A stretch of DNA of 24,819 nucleotides from Azonexaceae bacterium (GTDB taxonomy: Bacteria > Pseudomonadota > Gammaproteobacteria > Burkholderiales > Rhodocyclaceae). Positions within the stretch are counted from its first letter, which is position 1. Every line of letters begins with the position of its first letter. The translations under genes and the position numbers were made by a program. The notes under the pieces were generated by a model. The model was given only the letters and a program-made list of their open reading frames with translations, made no database searches and was not told the origin of the DNA. Shown here in pieces: positions 16,695 through 24,660 of this stretch. The stretch spans positions 1 to 24,819 of the forward strand of contig SSTB01000241.1 of the NCBI GenBank assembly GCA_009469665.1, written 5' to 3'.

Positions 16695-17430
16695 CGGTTT
16701 CCGGATAACGGTGGGGCGAGATGCGGCGCATTTCGCCCTCGATCCAGGCCTCGGCGCGATCGTTGATTTCCTGTTCCGAGAGTCCCGTCGCATCGAAGGC
16801 CGGGCCGATGCTGACCGTGATGGTCCCGGGGCGCTTGAGGAAGGCCTGGCGGGGCCACAGCTCGCCGGCATCGTGGGCCACCGGGACGACCTTGCAGCCG
16901 ACATGGTTGGCCAGGTAGGCGCCGCCGACCTTGTAGCGCCGTTTCTGTCCCGGCGCGACCCGCGTCCCTTCGGGAAAGACGATGACGTAGCAGCCGTCTG
17001 CCAGCCGCTCGCGCCCCTGTTCGACGACCTGATCCAGGGCCTGCCTGCCTGCCGTGCGATCGATGGAGATGTGACGCATGGCCGCCAGGGACCACCCGAA
17101 GAAGGGCAGCCGCAGCAGTTCCTTCTTGAGCACGAAGACACAGTTGGACCCCGAAGGAACCAGCTCCTGCAAGGCCACGGTCTCCCAGGCCGACTGGTGC
17201 TTGGCCAGAATGACGGAGGGCTCTGCGGGCATGTTCTCACGCCCCAGGACTCGGCAGCCGATACCGAGAATCAGCGCCACCGCTCCCAGGAACCCGCGGC
17301 GCCAAAGGGCGACGACACGAAAGGCGGCGCCCCGCGCCCCAAGCAGAGCGAATAGGATGATGAACGGCGCCAGCACCACGGTCAGGACGATGACCCAGGC
17401 CATGAACAGGGCGGAACGAATGACGATCAT
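16681..17430 (-). CDS. plsC: 1-acyl-sn-glycerol-3-phosphate acyltransferase
   Basis: A 249-residue membrane acyltransferase with hydrophobic segments at about 4-31 and 44-60. The catalytic block is HQSAWE (78-83), an HX4E form of the usual HX4D. The glycerol-phosphate-binding motif is FPEGTR (152-157). The family acylates lysophosphatidic acid to phosphatidic acid at the inner membrane in phospholipid synthesis. Its start overlaps the gmhB stop by four bases (ATGA). Its neighbour GmhB makes heptose for lipopolysaccharide, so this pair links phospholipid and LPS supply. Confidence 0.93.
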   Translation of the reverse strand: MIVIRSALFMAWVIVLTVVLAPFIILFALLGARGAAFRVVALWRRGFLGAVALILGIGCRVLGRENMPAEPSVILAKHQSAWETVALQELVPSGSNCVFVLKKELLRLPFFGWSLAAMRHISIDRTAGRQALDQVVEQGRERLADGCYVIVFPEGTRVAPGQKRRYKVGGAYLANHVGCKVVPVAHDAGELWPRQAFLKRPGTITVSIGPAFDATGLSEQEINDRAEAWIEGEMRRISPHRYPETGGAA

Positions 17431-17978
17431 GCGGAGCGCCCCCTCAACAGCCAGTCGACCACTGTCGCCAGATTCGCGAACTCAAGGGTTCCCTCGGGCA
17501 GCTGACCTTCGCTGCTGGTCTTCTGGCCTTTTCCGGTCAATACCAGGATGGGCTGGCAGCCAAGGATGGAGCAGGCCTGCAAATCGCGCAGCGAATCGCC
17601 AACCGCAGGAACGCCCTTCAGGTTAACGTTCAGGGTGTCCGAAATGCGCCGGAACATGCCCGCCTTGGGTTTGCGGCACTCACAAGCCGAATCCGCTCCA
17701 TGGGGGCAGTAGAAGATGGCGTCGACCCGTCCCCCGGCAGCAAAGAGCGCCTTGTGCATCTTTTCGTGGATGGCGTTCAGGGTATCCATGTCGAAGAGGC
17801 CCCGCCCCACGCCGGACTGATTGGTCGCCACGACCACCCGGTACCCCGCCTGGTTGAGCCGGGCGATGGCCTCCAGGCTTCCCGGAATCGGCTTCCACTC
17901 CTCCGGACTCTTGATGTAATTGGGTGAATCGACGTTGATGACGCCGTCGCGGTCGAGGATGACGAGTTTGGTGGGCAT
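17427..17978 (-). CDS. gmhB: D-glycero-beta-D-manno-heptose 1,7-bisphosphate 7-phosphatase
   Basis: A 183-residue HAD-family phosphatase. The nucleophile motif is DRDGVIN, with Asp9 and Asp11. TNQSGVGRG (52-60) is the second motif, and GDSLRDL around Asp128 is the metal-binding motif. A zinc loop with Cys91, His93, Cys99 and Cys101 (YCPHGADSACECRKPK) is diagnostic for GmhB and related histidinol phosphatases. It removes the 7-phosphate during ADP-heptose synthesis for the LPS core, in the cytoplasm. It begins eight bases after glyS and overlaps plsC by four bases. This gmhB placement next to glyQS is common in Betaproteobacteria. Confidence 0.95.
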   Translation of the reverse strand: MPTKLVILDRDGVINVDSPNYIKSPEEWKPIPGSLEAIARLNQAGYRVVVATNQSGVGRGLFDMDTLNAIHEKMHKALFAAGGRVDAIFYCPHGADSACECRKPKAGMFRRISDTLNVNLKGVPAVGDSLRDLQACSILGCQPILVLTGKGQKTSSEGQLPEGTLEFANLATVVDWLLRGRSA

Positions 17979-17986
17979 GTTGGGCT

Positions 17987-20089
17987 TCAGGCAGAAAGCT
18001 TCGACAGGTCCGCCACCCGGTTCATGGCTTCGTGCAGCGTCGCCAGAAGACCTTGCCGGTTGGCGCGTAGCGCCGGATCGTCGGCATTGACCATGACCTG
18101 GTCGAAGAAGGTATCCACAGGCGCCTTGAGGGCCGCCAGGGACTGGAGCGAAGCGGTGTAGTCGCCGGCGGCGAAGGCGGCGTCGGCCCGAGGTTTGATC
18201 GATTGCAAGGCCCCATTGAGGGCAATTTCGGCGTTTTCCTTGAGTACCGCCGCATCGACCTTGGCCGCCACCCCCCCTTCCACCTTCTTGAGGATGTTGC
18301 CCACACGCTTATTGGCAGCGGCCAGGGCGGCGGCTTCCGGCAGGGCGGCGAAGGCGCGCACGGCGGCGAGACGCTTGGCGATGTCGCCCAGACGCTGGGG
18401 CCGCTGAGAGACCACGGAGTCGACCTCCTGGGCGGTGTAGCCCTGGTCCTTGAGACTGCTGGCCAGGCGGTCGTAGATGAAGTCGGCCAGGGCGGCGTCG
18501 TTGGCCTTGAAGCCATCGAGCGCCGCGAAGGGGGCGGTGGCGGTAGCCAGCAGGCGATCCAGGGGCAAATCCAGGTCGCCCTCGCTCAGCATGCGGATGA
18601 CGCCCAGCGCATGCCGGCGCAGGGCGAAGGGATCCTTGTCGCCGGTGGGAATCTGTCCGATGCCGAACATACCGACCAGGGTTTCCAGCTTGTCGGCCAA
18701 GGCGACGACAGTTCCTACCTTGCCCCGGGGCAGGCTGTCGCCAGCAAAGCGGGGCTTGTAATGGTCCTCGACGGCATCGGCGATTTCCGGCGCCAGGCCG
18801 TCGTGGAGCGCGTAGTAGCGGCCCATGATGCCCTGCAGTTCCGGGAATTCGCCCACCATGTCGGTCAGCAGGTCGGCCTTGGCCAGCAGTGCGGCCTGCT
18901 CGGCCTGCAACGCCAGGGATTCGCCGCCCAGGGCTTCGCCGACGGCCTTGGCGATGGCGCAGACCCGCTGCACCCGCTCGCCCTGGGTACCCAGCTTGTT
19001 GTGATAGACCACCTTGGCCAGGCCGAGGACGCGGGATTCCAGCGTCTTCTTACGGTCCTGGTCGAAGAAGAATTTGGCGTCGGCGAGCCGGGGGCGCACT
19101 ACCCGCTCGTTGCCGCCGATGACGGCGCTGGGATCGGCCGGGCAGATGTTGCTCACCACCAGGAACTTGTTAGTCAGCTTGCCCCGGGCATCCAGCAGCG
19201 GGAAGTATTTCTGGTTGGCCTTCATGGTGAGAATCAGGCACTCCTGGGGCACGGCCAGGAATTCCTCTTCGAACTGGCCGATAAGCACGTTCGGGCGCTC
19301 CACTAGGGCGGTGACTTCGTCGAGCAGGGCCTCGTCCTCGATGGGCCTGCCGCCGGCCTTCTCGGCGGCGACGCCCAACTGGCGGGCGATCTCGGCCCGA
19401 CGTTCGGCGAAGCTGGCGATGACGGCACCGTCACGCCTCAGGGTTTCGGCGTAACTGTCGGCGTCGGCGAACACAACGGGCTCGACGGCGGCCTCGAAGC
19501 GATGGCCCTGGGTCGCGCGGCCGGATTCCAGGCCGAGGACGGAAACCGGCACCACGTCGGCGCCTTGCAGGGCCACCAGACGGTGGGCGGGGCGCACGAA
19601 ATGCACGCTGCTCCAGCCGTCCTGCAGCTGGTAGCTCATGACCTTGGGGATGGGCAAGGCGGCGAGCGCCGACTCGATGGCCTTCTGCAGGCCTTCGGCC
19701 AGGGTTGCGCCCTTGGCCAGGCTATCGTAGAAGAGCACCTCGGCCTTGCCGTCGGATTCGCGGCGCAGTTGCGGCACGACGGAAGCGTTGGCGCCCAGGG
19801 CGGCGAGCTTTTTCAACAGCGCCGGGGTGGCGTTGCCGGCGGCGTCGAGGCCCACGGCTACGGGCATCAGCTTCTGCACCACCGGCTTGTCGGCGGCAGC
19901 GGCAACGACACCGCTGACGTGGGCGGCCAGCCGACGGGGCGACGCGTAGGCGGTAACGACGGCGTGCGCCGGGGCGAGGCCCTGGGTCTTGAGGGATTCG
20001 CCGAGGGCCAGGGCGAAGGCTTCGCCCAATTTCTTCAGGGCCTTGGGCGGGAGTTCCTCGACGAACAGTTCAACGAGCAGGTTCTTCAT
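17987..20089 (-). CDS. glyS: Glycyl-tRNA synthetase beta subunit
   Basis: A 700-residue protein, close to the E. coli length of 689. It begins MKNLLVELFVEELPPKAL, the standard GlyS N-terminus, and contains VPQECLILTMKANQKYFPL, GNERVVRPRLADAKFFFDQD and the C-terminal DALR-type anticodon-binding helices (about 590-690). With GlyQ it forms the alpha2beta2 enzyme that charges tRNA-Gly. The gap to glyQ is two bases, indicating translational coupling. No frameshift or missing block was seen. Confidence 0.98.
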   Translation of the reverse strand: MKNLLVELFVEELPPKALKKLGEAFALALGESLKTQGLAPAHAVVTAYASPRRLAAHVSGVVAAAADKPVVQKLMPVAVGLDAAGNATPALLKKLAALGANASVVPQLRRESDGKAEVLFYDSLAKGATLAEGLQKAIESALAALPIPKVMSYQLQDGWSSVHFVRPAHRLVALQGADVVPVSVLGLESGRATQGHRFEAAVEPVVFADADSYAETLRRDGAVIASFAERRAEIARQLGVAAEKAGGRPIEDEALLDEVTALVERPNVLIGQFEEEFLAVPQECLILTMKANQKYFPLLDARGKLTNKFLVVSNICPADPSAVIGGNERVVRPRLADAKFFFDQDRKKTLESRVLGLAKVVYHNKLGTQGERVQRVCAIAKAVGEALGGESLALQAEQAALLAKADLLTDMVGEFPELQGIMGRYYALHDGLAPEIADAVEDHYKPRFAGDSLPRGKVGTVVALADKLETLVGMFGIGQIPTGDKDPFALRRHALGVIRMLSEGDLDLPLDRLLATATAPFAALDGFKANDAALADFIYDRLASSLKDQGYTAQEVDSVVSQRPQRLGDIAKRLAAVRAFAALPEAAALAAANKRVGNILKKVEGGVAAKVDAAVLKENAEIALNGALQSIKPRADAAFAAGDYTASLQSLAALKAPVDTFFDQVMVNADDPALRANRQGLLATLHEAMNRVADLSKLSA

Positions 20090-20091
20090 GT

Positions 20092-21189
20092 TCAGGCGGC
20101 TTTCTTGGCGTTCTGTTCTTCGTGCTTGGCCAGCACTTCGGCGGCCCAGGCCTTCGGCGCCATGGGGAAGCCCAGGCGGGCGCGACTGTCGACATAGCTC
20201 TGGGCAACGGCGCGGGCCAGATTGCGGATGCGGCCGATGTAGGCGGCCCGCTCGGTGACGGAGATGGCGCCGCGGGCGTCCAGCAGGTTGAAGGTGTGGG
20301 CGGCCTTCAGCACCTGTTCGTAGGCGGGCAGCGCCAATTGGGCGCCCATCAGGTGCTGGGCCTGCTTCTCGTGGGCGCCGAAAGCGGTGAACAGGAAATC
20401 GGCGTCGGAATGCTCGAAATTGTAGGCCGACTGCTCGACCTCGTTCTGGTGATAGACGTCGCCGTAGGTGAGGCCCTCGGTCCAGGTCAGGTCGAAGACG
20501 TTTTCCACGCCCTGCAGGTACATGGCGAGACGCTCCAGACCATAGGTGATTTCACCGGTGATGGGTTTGCAGTCGATGCCGCCCACCTGCTGGAAGTAGG
20601 TGAACTGGGTCACCTCCATGCCGTTCATCCACACTTCCCAGCCCAGGCCCCAGGCGCCCAGGGTCGGATTCTCCCAGTCGTCCTCGACGAAGCGCACGTC
20701 GTTCTGCTTGAGGTCGAAACCGAGGGCCTCCAGGGAGCCGAGGTACAGCTCGAGGATGTTCTCGGGGGCCGGCTTCAGGACCACCTGATACTGGTAGTAA
20801 TGCTGCATGCGGTTGGGATTTTCGCCGTAGCGGCCGTCCTTGGGCCGGCGGGAGGGCTGGACGTAGGCGGCCTTCCAGGGCTCGGGACCGAGAGCGCGCA
20901 GAAAGGTAGCGGTATGGCTGGTGCCGGCGCCGACCTCCATGTCGTAAGGCTGCAGCAGGGCGCAGCCCTGTTGGCTCCAGTATTCCTGCAGGCGCAGGAT
21001 GACTTCCTGAAAACTCGGCTTTCGTTTCAGCGCAGACTCCTGGCCGTCCACGGCCGTGAGGTCGGAACCCAAGAGGGGCTTCCGGGCTACCGCGGCGCCC
21101 CCTCCTGCAGCGGGAATAGCCGTACGGGAGGACGGGGAATTCTGTCCCGCGGTCGCCGCCGCGGAAGGAGTTGCAAGCGAAGAGCTCAT
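20092..21189 (-). CDS. glyQ: Glycyl-tRNA synthetase alpha subunit
   Basis: The frame from the ATG at 21189 gives 365 residues, about 60 more than E. coli GlyQ (303). The core begins near [20 protein letters not shown] and includes [55 protein letters not shown] and [10 protein letters not shown], the class II catalytic motifs. The first 50 or so residues are Ser/Ala/Gly-rich and poorly protein-like. A TTG (in PLLGSD) with GGAAG six bases before it, or a GTG (in TAVDGQ), would give a normal-length protein. The catalytic call is certain; the start is not. It heads the operon with glyS, gmhB, plsC, ygjP and gloA. Confidence 0.96.
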   Translation of the reverse strand: MSSSLATPSAAATAGQNSPSSRTAIPAAGGGAAVARKPLLGSDLTAVDGQESALKRKPSFQEVILRLQEYWSQQGCALLQPYDMEVGAGTSHTATFLRALGPEPWKAAYVQPSRRPKDGRYGENPNRMQHYYQYQVVLKPAPENILELYLGSLEALGFDLKQNDVRFVEDDWENPTLGAWGLGWEVWMNGMEVTQFTYFQQVGGIDCKPITGEITYGLERLAMYLQGVENVFDLTWTEGLTYGDVYHQNEVEQSAYNFEHSDADFLFTAFGAHEKQAQHLMGAQLALPAYEQVLKAAHTFNLLDARGAISVTERAAYIGRIRNLARAVAQSYVDSRARLGFPMAPKAWAAEVLAKHEEQNAKKAA

Positions 21190-21564
21190 GGACGCACTTG
21201 AAGAGACGGAAAGCCTTGAATTTTACTTGTTTTTCCCCCTTGCCGGCAGGCACCCGCCGGGCCAGAAACAAGAAACCCCGTCACCCCCCAAGCGCCCCTG
21301 CGCGGGGCTTTCCGCCATACCGCGCCGCACAACCACCACCCCGCGCGGAAAGCGGCATGTTTGACAAACCAGCACCAAATCAATAGACTGCGAATCTGCT
21401 GCGGTGCAACATCGTTCTGCGGGGCACCTTCACAGCAGGTTCCCACCGCCCCCGCCCGGCCACCCAGGATTCTCGCCTTGCCGGCATCGAACGAAGTCAC
21501 ACCCCCTGTAACCGTTCGCTGACGGGAGATCATCCCCGCAGTGGCAACAGTCAAGGAGAATCGC
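21190..21564. promoter_or_regulatory. Divergent regulatory region between glyQ and the transglycosylase gene
   Basis: This 375-bp spacer holds a likely plus-strand promoter (separate entry) and a possible minus-strand -10, TAAAAT, at 21220-21225. The latter lies about 30 bases before the glyQ ATG, with only a weak -35 (CTGCCG at 18 bases). A 9-bp inverted repeat, GCTTTCCGC at 21307-21315 and GCGGAAAGC at 21345-21353, sits eight bases before the plus-strand -35. A GCCCC-TGCGC-GGGGC hairpin overlaps its left side. Confidence 0.5.
21361..21389 (+). promoter_or_regulatory. Sigma-70-type promoter for the transglycosylase gene
   Basis: A perfect TTGACA (21361-21366), a 17-base spacer and TAGACT (21384-21389, four of six bases matching). 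This would give a leader of about 170 bases before the ATG at 21565. Confidence 0.55.
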
Positions 21565-22260
21565 ATGATCGCAACGGCAGCTCTATCGCCCAATCTGTTG
21601 CGCGCCACCTCGGCCCTACTCAACTTCTTCCAGGCCGCCCTGATGGCCGCCGGAACTGTGTTGATCATCGGCCTGGTGAGCCTGTACCAAGGCCAGACCG
21701 GCATCGTCGACGGCGCGCGCGCCCTGCTTCCGGAGGCCATCGCCGGCAGCTTTGGCCGCCCCGCCGAAGAACCCTCGGACGCGGACCGCCCGGCCGAGGC
21801 TCTGACGCCCCGCATGCGGAGCGCGCTGGATTATGTGAGTCGTCGCTACCGCGTCTCGACCGAGGCGCTGGAGCCGATTTTCGTCACGGCGCAGGCCACG
21901 GGACGGGACCTGCGTCTAGATCCCCTGCTCATCATCGCGGTGATCGGCGTCGAATCCGGGTTCAATCCGCTTTCCCAAAGCACGGCCGGCGCGCAGGGCC
22001 TGATGCAGGTCATGCCCCGTTACCACAAGGACAAGCTGCCCGAAGACGCCGGAAATCTTCCTTTTCTCGATCCTCTGACCAATGTGCAGGTTGGCGCTCG
22101 CGTCCTCAAGGATTCGATTCAGCGCTACGGTGGCGTGACGGAAGGCTTGCAGCAATTCGGCGGCGCCCTGAGCGACCCGGACCGCCGCTATTCGGGCAAG
22201 GTCCTGGCCGAGAAGCAGCGACTAGAGCAGGCCGCGCTGCGCCTTCGGGGTAACGTCTGA
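21565..22260 (+). CDS. Membrane-anchored lytic transglycosylase (SLT domain)
   Basis: A 231-residue protein from the ATG at 21565, which has AAGGAG seven bases upstream; the open frame begins eight codons earlier at a GTG without such a site. An N-terminal membrane helix or uncleaved signal anchor spans about residues 18-40 (FFQAALMAAGTVLIIGLVSL). The SLT catalytic block is IAVIGVESGFNPLSQST with the catalytic Glu, followed by AGAQGLMQVMP. Where most family members have a YNAG-type motif, this protein has LQQFGGALSDPDRRY. It is expected to cleave peptidoglycan glycan strands in the periplasm, leaving 1,6-anhydro ends. It has its own promoter and converges on lnt. Confidence 0.88.
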   Translation: MIATAALSPNLLRATSALLNFFQAALMAAGTVLIIGLVSLYQGQTGIVDGARALLPEAIAGSFGRPAEEPSDADRPAEALTPRMRSALDYVSRRYRVSTEALEPIFVTAQATGRDLRLDPLLIIAVIGVESGFNPLSQSTAGAQGLMQVMPRYHKDKLPEDAGNLPFLDPLTNVQVGARVLKDSIQRYGGVTEGLQQFGGALSDPDRRYSGKVLAEKQRLEQAALRLRGNV

Positions 22261-22272
22261 CCCACTCCCATC

Positions 22273-23736
22273 CTATCTTGTGAAGGCCCTTCCCGCCACG
22301 AGGGCGGCGAAGGCCAGGATGAGGAAGGCCAGGTTGCCCAACCGGGCATAGGGCGTCACTCCTTCGTAGGCCCGAATCTCCGAGTGCAGCACCCCCTGGG
22401 AAAAAGCAGGCAGGCTGGCCGCGACGCTGCCGTCGGGGTTCACCACGGCCGTCATTCCGGTATTGGTCGCCCGCAGAACGGGGCGTCCGGTTTCCAGCGC
22501 CCGCAGGCGGGCAATCTGGAGATGCTGGGGCTGGGCGAAGGAGCGCCCGTACCAGGCGGTATTGGATAGATTGGCGAGGATACCCGCCTCGGGCAGACTA
22601 CGGATGATTTCCTCGCCGAAAACGTCCTCGTAACAAATATCGACCGCCACCCTGAGCCCCGCCAAGGCGAGGGGGCGCTGCACCTCGGGGCCACGGGCGA
22701 ATTCGGACATGGGGATATCCGCCCAGCGCAGGAACCAGGAAAACCCGGGCGGGATAAACTCGCCGAAGGGCACCAGATGGGATTTGCTGTAGGTCTGAGA
22801 GGCCGAAGCCCCCAGGCTGACCGCACTGTTCCAGTAGCGCTCACTGTCGCCGGTCACCGTGCCGAACAGAATGTCGCCCCCATTGGCCAAGGCCAGTCGC
22901 TTCAGGTCGCTCAGGAATTCGGGTGGAACGGCGTCGAGAAAGGCAGGAACGGCGGTTTCCGGCAGCACGACCAGACGAGCGGGGTTTCCCGCCACCAATT
23001 GCCGATAGCGCGCTAAGGTGGCGAAAAACTGTTCCGGCCGCCATTTCAGTTCCTGGGGAACGTTGCCCTGCACCAGTGCCACGCTGACGGCTTCGCCCAC
23101 GGGCCGCGTCCAGGAGACGCCGCCAAGGACCGCGCCGAGGGCGACGCAGCCTGCGGCCACCAGCACACCCCGACGAACCTGGAGCAACAAGGCCGACGCC
23201 AGGGCGAGGACAAAACCTACCCCGTAGACACCGACCACCGGCGCGTAGCCGGCCAGGGGACTCGGCGGAGCCTGGGAATAGCCCCAGGCCAGCCACGGGA
23301 AACCCGTACCCAGCCAACCCCGCAACCAGTCGGCCAGGGCGATTAGGGAAGCGAAGGCCAGGGCTCTTCCGAGCGCCCCTTGCGGCCGCCAGCGGCGATA
23401 GAGACTGGCCGCGAGGGCGTAGTAGAGCGCCATCGCAGCACAGAAGAGAAAAGTGGCCGGGGCCGCCATCCAGACAGGCATGCCACCGAAGACGGAAAGA
23501 CTGACGTAAATCCAGGAAACACCGAGAAGGAAGAACCCTAGGCCAAAGGCAAAGCCTTCCCGGGCGGCCTGCCGAGCGCCCGGAGCGCTGTCCCAAAGCC
23601 ATAAAAGGCCCAGGAGTACCCCGGGGGCCAACCAGAACAGGCCGAAGGGCTCGAACGCGAGCACCCCGGCCGCGCCCGTCAGCGCCGCGAGGGCGGCCCG
23701 CAGGGCCGGCCGCTCAGGCCGTTGCGGACTCGGCAC
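22273..23736 (-). CDS. lnt: Apolipoprotein N-acyltransferase
   Basis: A 487-residue protein if it starts at the GTG at 23736, overlapping corC by 23 bases; the frame continues open into corC but that part is a shadow. Several membrane helices (about 12-50, 62-82, 88-112, 125-140, 165-186, 190-208) precede the nitrilase-fold domain, and a last helix lies at 466-483. The catalytic triad is Glu260 (VLPETAVP), Lys318 (YSKSHLVPFGE) and Cys368 (DICYEDVF). The enzyme adds the third acyl chain to the N-terminal Cys of lipoproteins at the inner membrane. Length is close to the E. coli protein (512). The start codon is the only doubtful point. Confidence 0.95.
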   Translation of the reverse strand: MPSPQRPERPALRAALAALTGAAGVLAFEPFGLFWLAPGVLLGLLWLWDSAPGARQAAREGFAFGLGFFLLGVSWIYVSLSVFGGMPVWMAAPATFLFCAAMALYYALAASLYRRWRPQGALGRALAFASLIALADWLRGWLGTGFPWLAWGYSQAPPSPLAGYAPVVGVYGVGFVLALASALLLQVRRGVLVAAGCVALGAVLGGVSWTRPVGEAVSVALVQGNVPQELKWRPEQFFATLARYRQLVAGNPARLVVLPETAVPAFLDAVPPEFLSDLKRLALANGGDILFGTVTGDSERYWNSAVSLGASASQTYSKSHLVPFGEFIPPGFSWFLRWADIPMSEFARGPEVQRPLALAGLRVAVDICYEDVFGEEIIRSLPEAGILANLSNTAWYGRSFAQPQHLQIARLRALETGRPVLRATNTGMTAVVNPDGSVAASLPAFSQGVLHSEIRAYEGVTPYARLGNLAFLILAFAALVAGRAFTR

Positions 23737-24571
23737 CGGCTGGCGCCGCTGGGCGGTCAACCAGGAGGGTATACAGGCGGCGGCTGTCGGCCCGCAGCAC
23801 CTGGAAGCGGGTGCCGTCGATCTCCATGATCTCGTTGCGCTTGGGCACCCGGCCCAGGTGGCGCAGCACGAGGCCGCCCACGGTATCGCACTCCTCGTCG
23901 GAGTAGGTGGTGCCGAAGGCCGCGTTGAAATCGGCGATCTCGGTGCGGGCCTTGACCCGATAGCGGCCCGAGGCATCCTGGCGGATGTTGTCGTGGGCTT
24001 CGTCGAAGTCGTATTCGTCCTCGATGTCGCCGACGATCTGTTCCAGTACGTCCTCGATGGTCACCAGTCCGGCGACGCCGCCATATTCGTTGACCACGAT
24101 GGCCATGTGGTTGCGGGAGACGCGGAATTCCCGCAGCAAGACGTTGAGGCGCTTGGATTCGGGGATGAACACCGCCGGCCGCAGCCAGTCACGCAGGTCG
24201 AAATCCTTTTCCGTATGGAGCCGAAGCAGATCCTTGGCCAGCAGGATGCCGAGCACCTTGTCGCGATCGCCGTCCACCACCGGGAAGCGGGAGTGGGCGG
24301 CATCGATCACCACGGCGATGATGTCGTCGATGGGGTCATCCACATCGACCACGTCCATCTGGGCCCGGGGCACCATGACGTCGGTGACGCGGGTTTCGGA
24401 GGTGGCCAAAGCGCCCTCGATGATGGTGAGGGCGTCGGCGTCCATCAGGTTCTTTTCGTAGGCCGAGTGCAGGAGCTGCATCAGCTGTTCGCGGTCCTCC
24501 GGCTCGCGCAGGAGCAAGGAGGAGAGCCGTTCAAAAAAGCTGGGTTTTTGCGAACTGGGGGAAGGGTCCAT
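23714..24571 (-). CDS. corC: CorC/YbeX CBS-domain protein
   Basis: A 285-residue cytoplasmic protein. Two CBS domains lie at about 65-120 (MVPRAQMDVVDVDDPIDDII then SRFPVVDGDRDKVLGI) and 128-185 (HMAIVVNEYGGVAGLVTIED). They are followed by a CorC_HlyC transporter-associated domain (about 198-272, with CDTVGGLVLRHLGRVPKRNE). Adenosine nucleotides are the usual CBS ligands. The family has been linked to magnesium/cobalt efflux and, through the conserved ybeY-corC-lnt cluster, to ribosome and envelope maintenance; its exact role is unsettled. It overlaps lnt and lies 76 bases from ybeY. Confidence 0.94.
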   Translation of the reverse strand: MDPSPSSQKPSFFERLSSLLLREPEDREQLMQLLHSAYEKNLMDADALTIIEGALATSETRVTDVMVPRAQMDVVDVDDPIDDIIAVVIDAAHSRFPVVDGDRDKVLGILLAKDLLRLHTEKDFDLRDWLRPAVFIPESKRLNVLLREFRVSRNHMAIVVNEYGGVAGLVTIEDVLEQIVGDIEDEYDFDEAHDNIRQDASGRYRVKARTEIADFNAAFGTTYSDEECDTVGGLVLRHLGRVPKRNEIMEIDGTRFQVLRADSRRLYTLLVDRPAAPAGAESATA

Positions 24572-24585
24572 GGCGCGATGAGCTG

Positions 24586-24660
24586 GGAGGAGTGAGGAGT
24601 GAGGGGTGAGGAACCAAGGCAGGTGGCCACTCCTTACCCCTCACTCCTTACCCCTCACTG
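24586..24660. repeat. Imperfect palindromic repeat between corC and ybeY
   Basis: The left arm (24586-24612) is built from GAGGAGT and GAGGGGT units. The right arm (24629-24660) is two copies of CACTCCTTACCCCT plus CACT. Folded together, the arms pair over roughly 25 positions, with most mismatches being G-T wobbles and a loop of about 16 bases. The right arm includes the stop codon and last two codons of ybeY. It resembles scattered intergenic repeats more than a terminator, since no T-run follows. Confidence 0.75.

Noticed and set aside
15984..17240. A 418-codon frame reading into the YgjP-like gene.
   Set aside because: The first about 180 codons overlap plsC in another frame and are Ser/Arg/Pro-rich. 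Only the part after the GTG at 16694 matches the family.
22273..23976. A 567-residue version of Lnt.
   Set aside because: The extra N-terminal part is an out-of-frame reading of corC. The GTG at 23736 gives a normal Lnt length.
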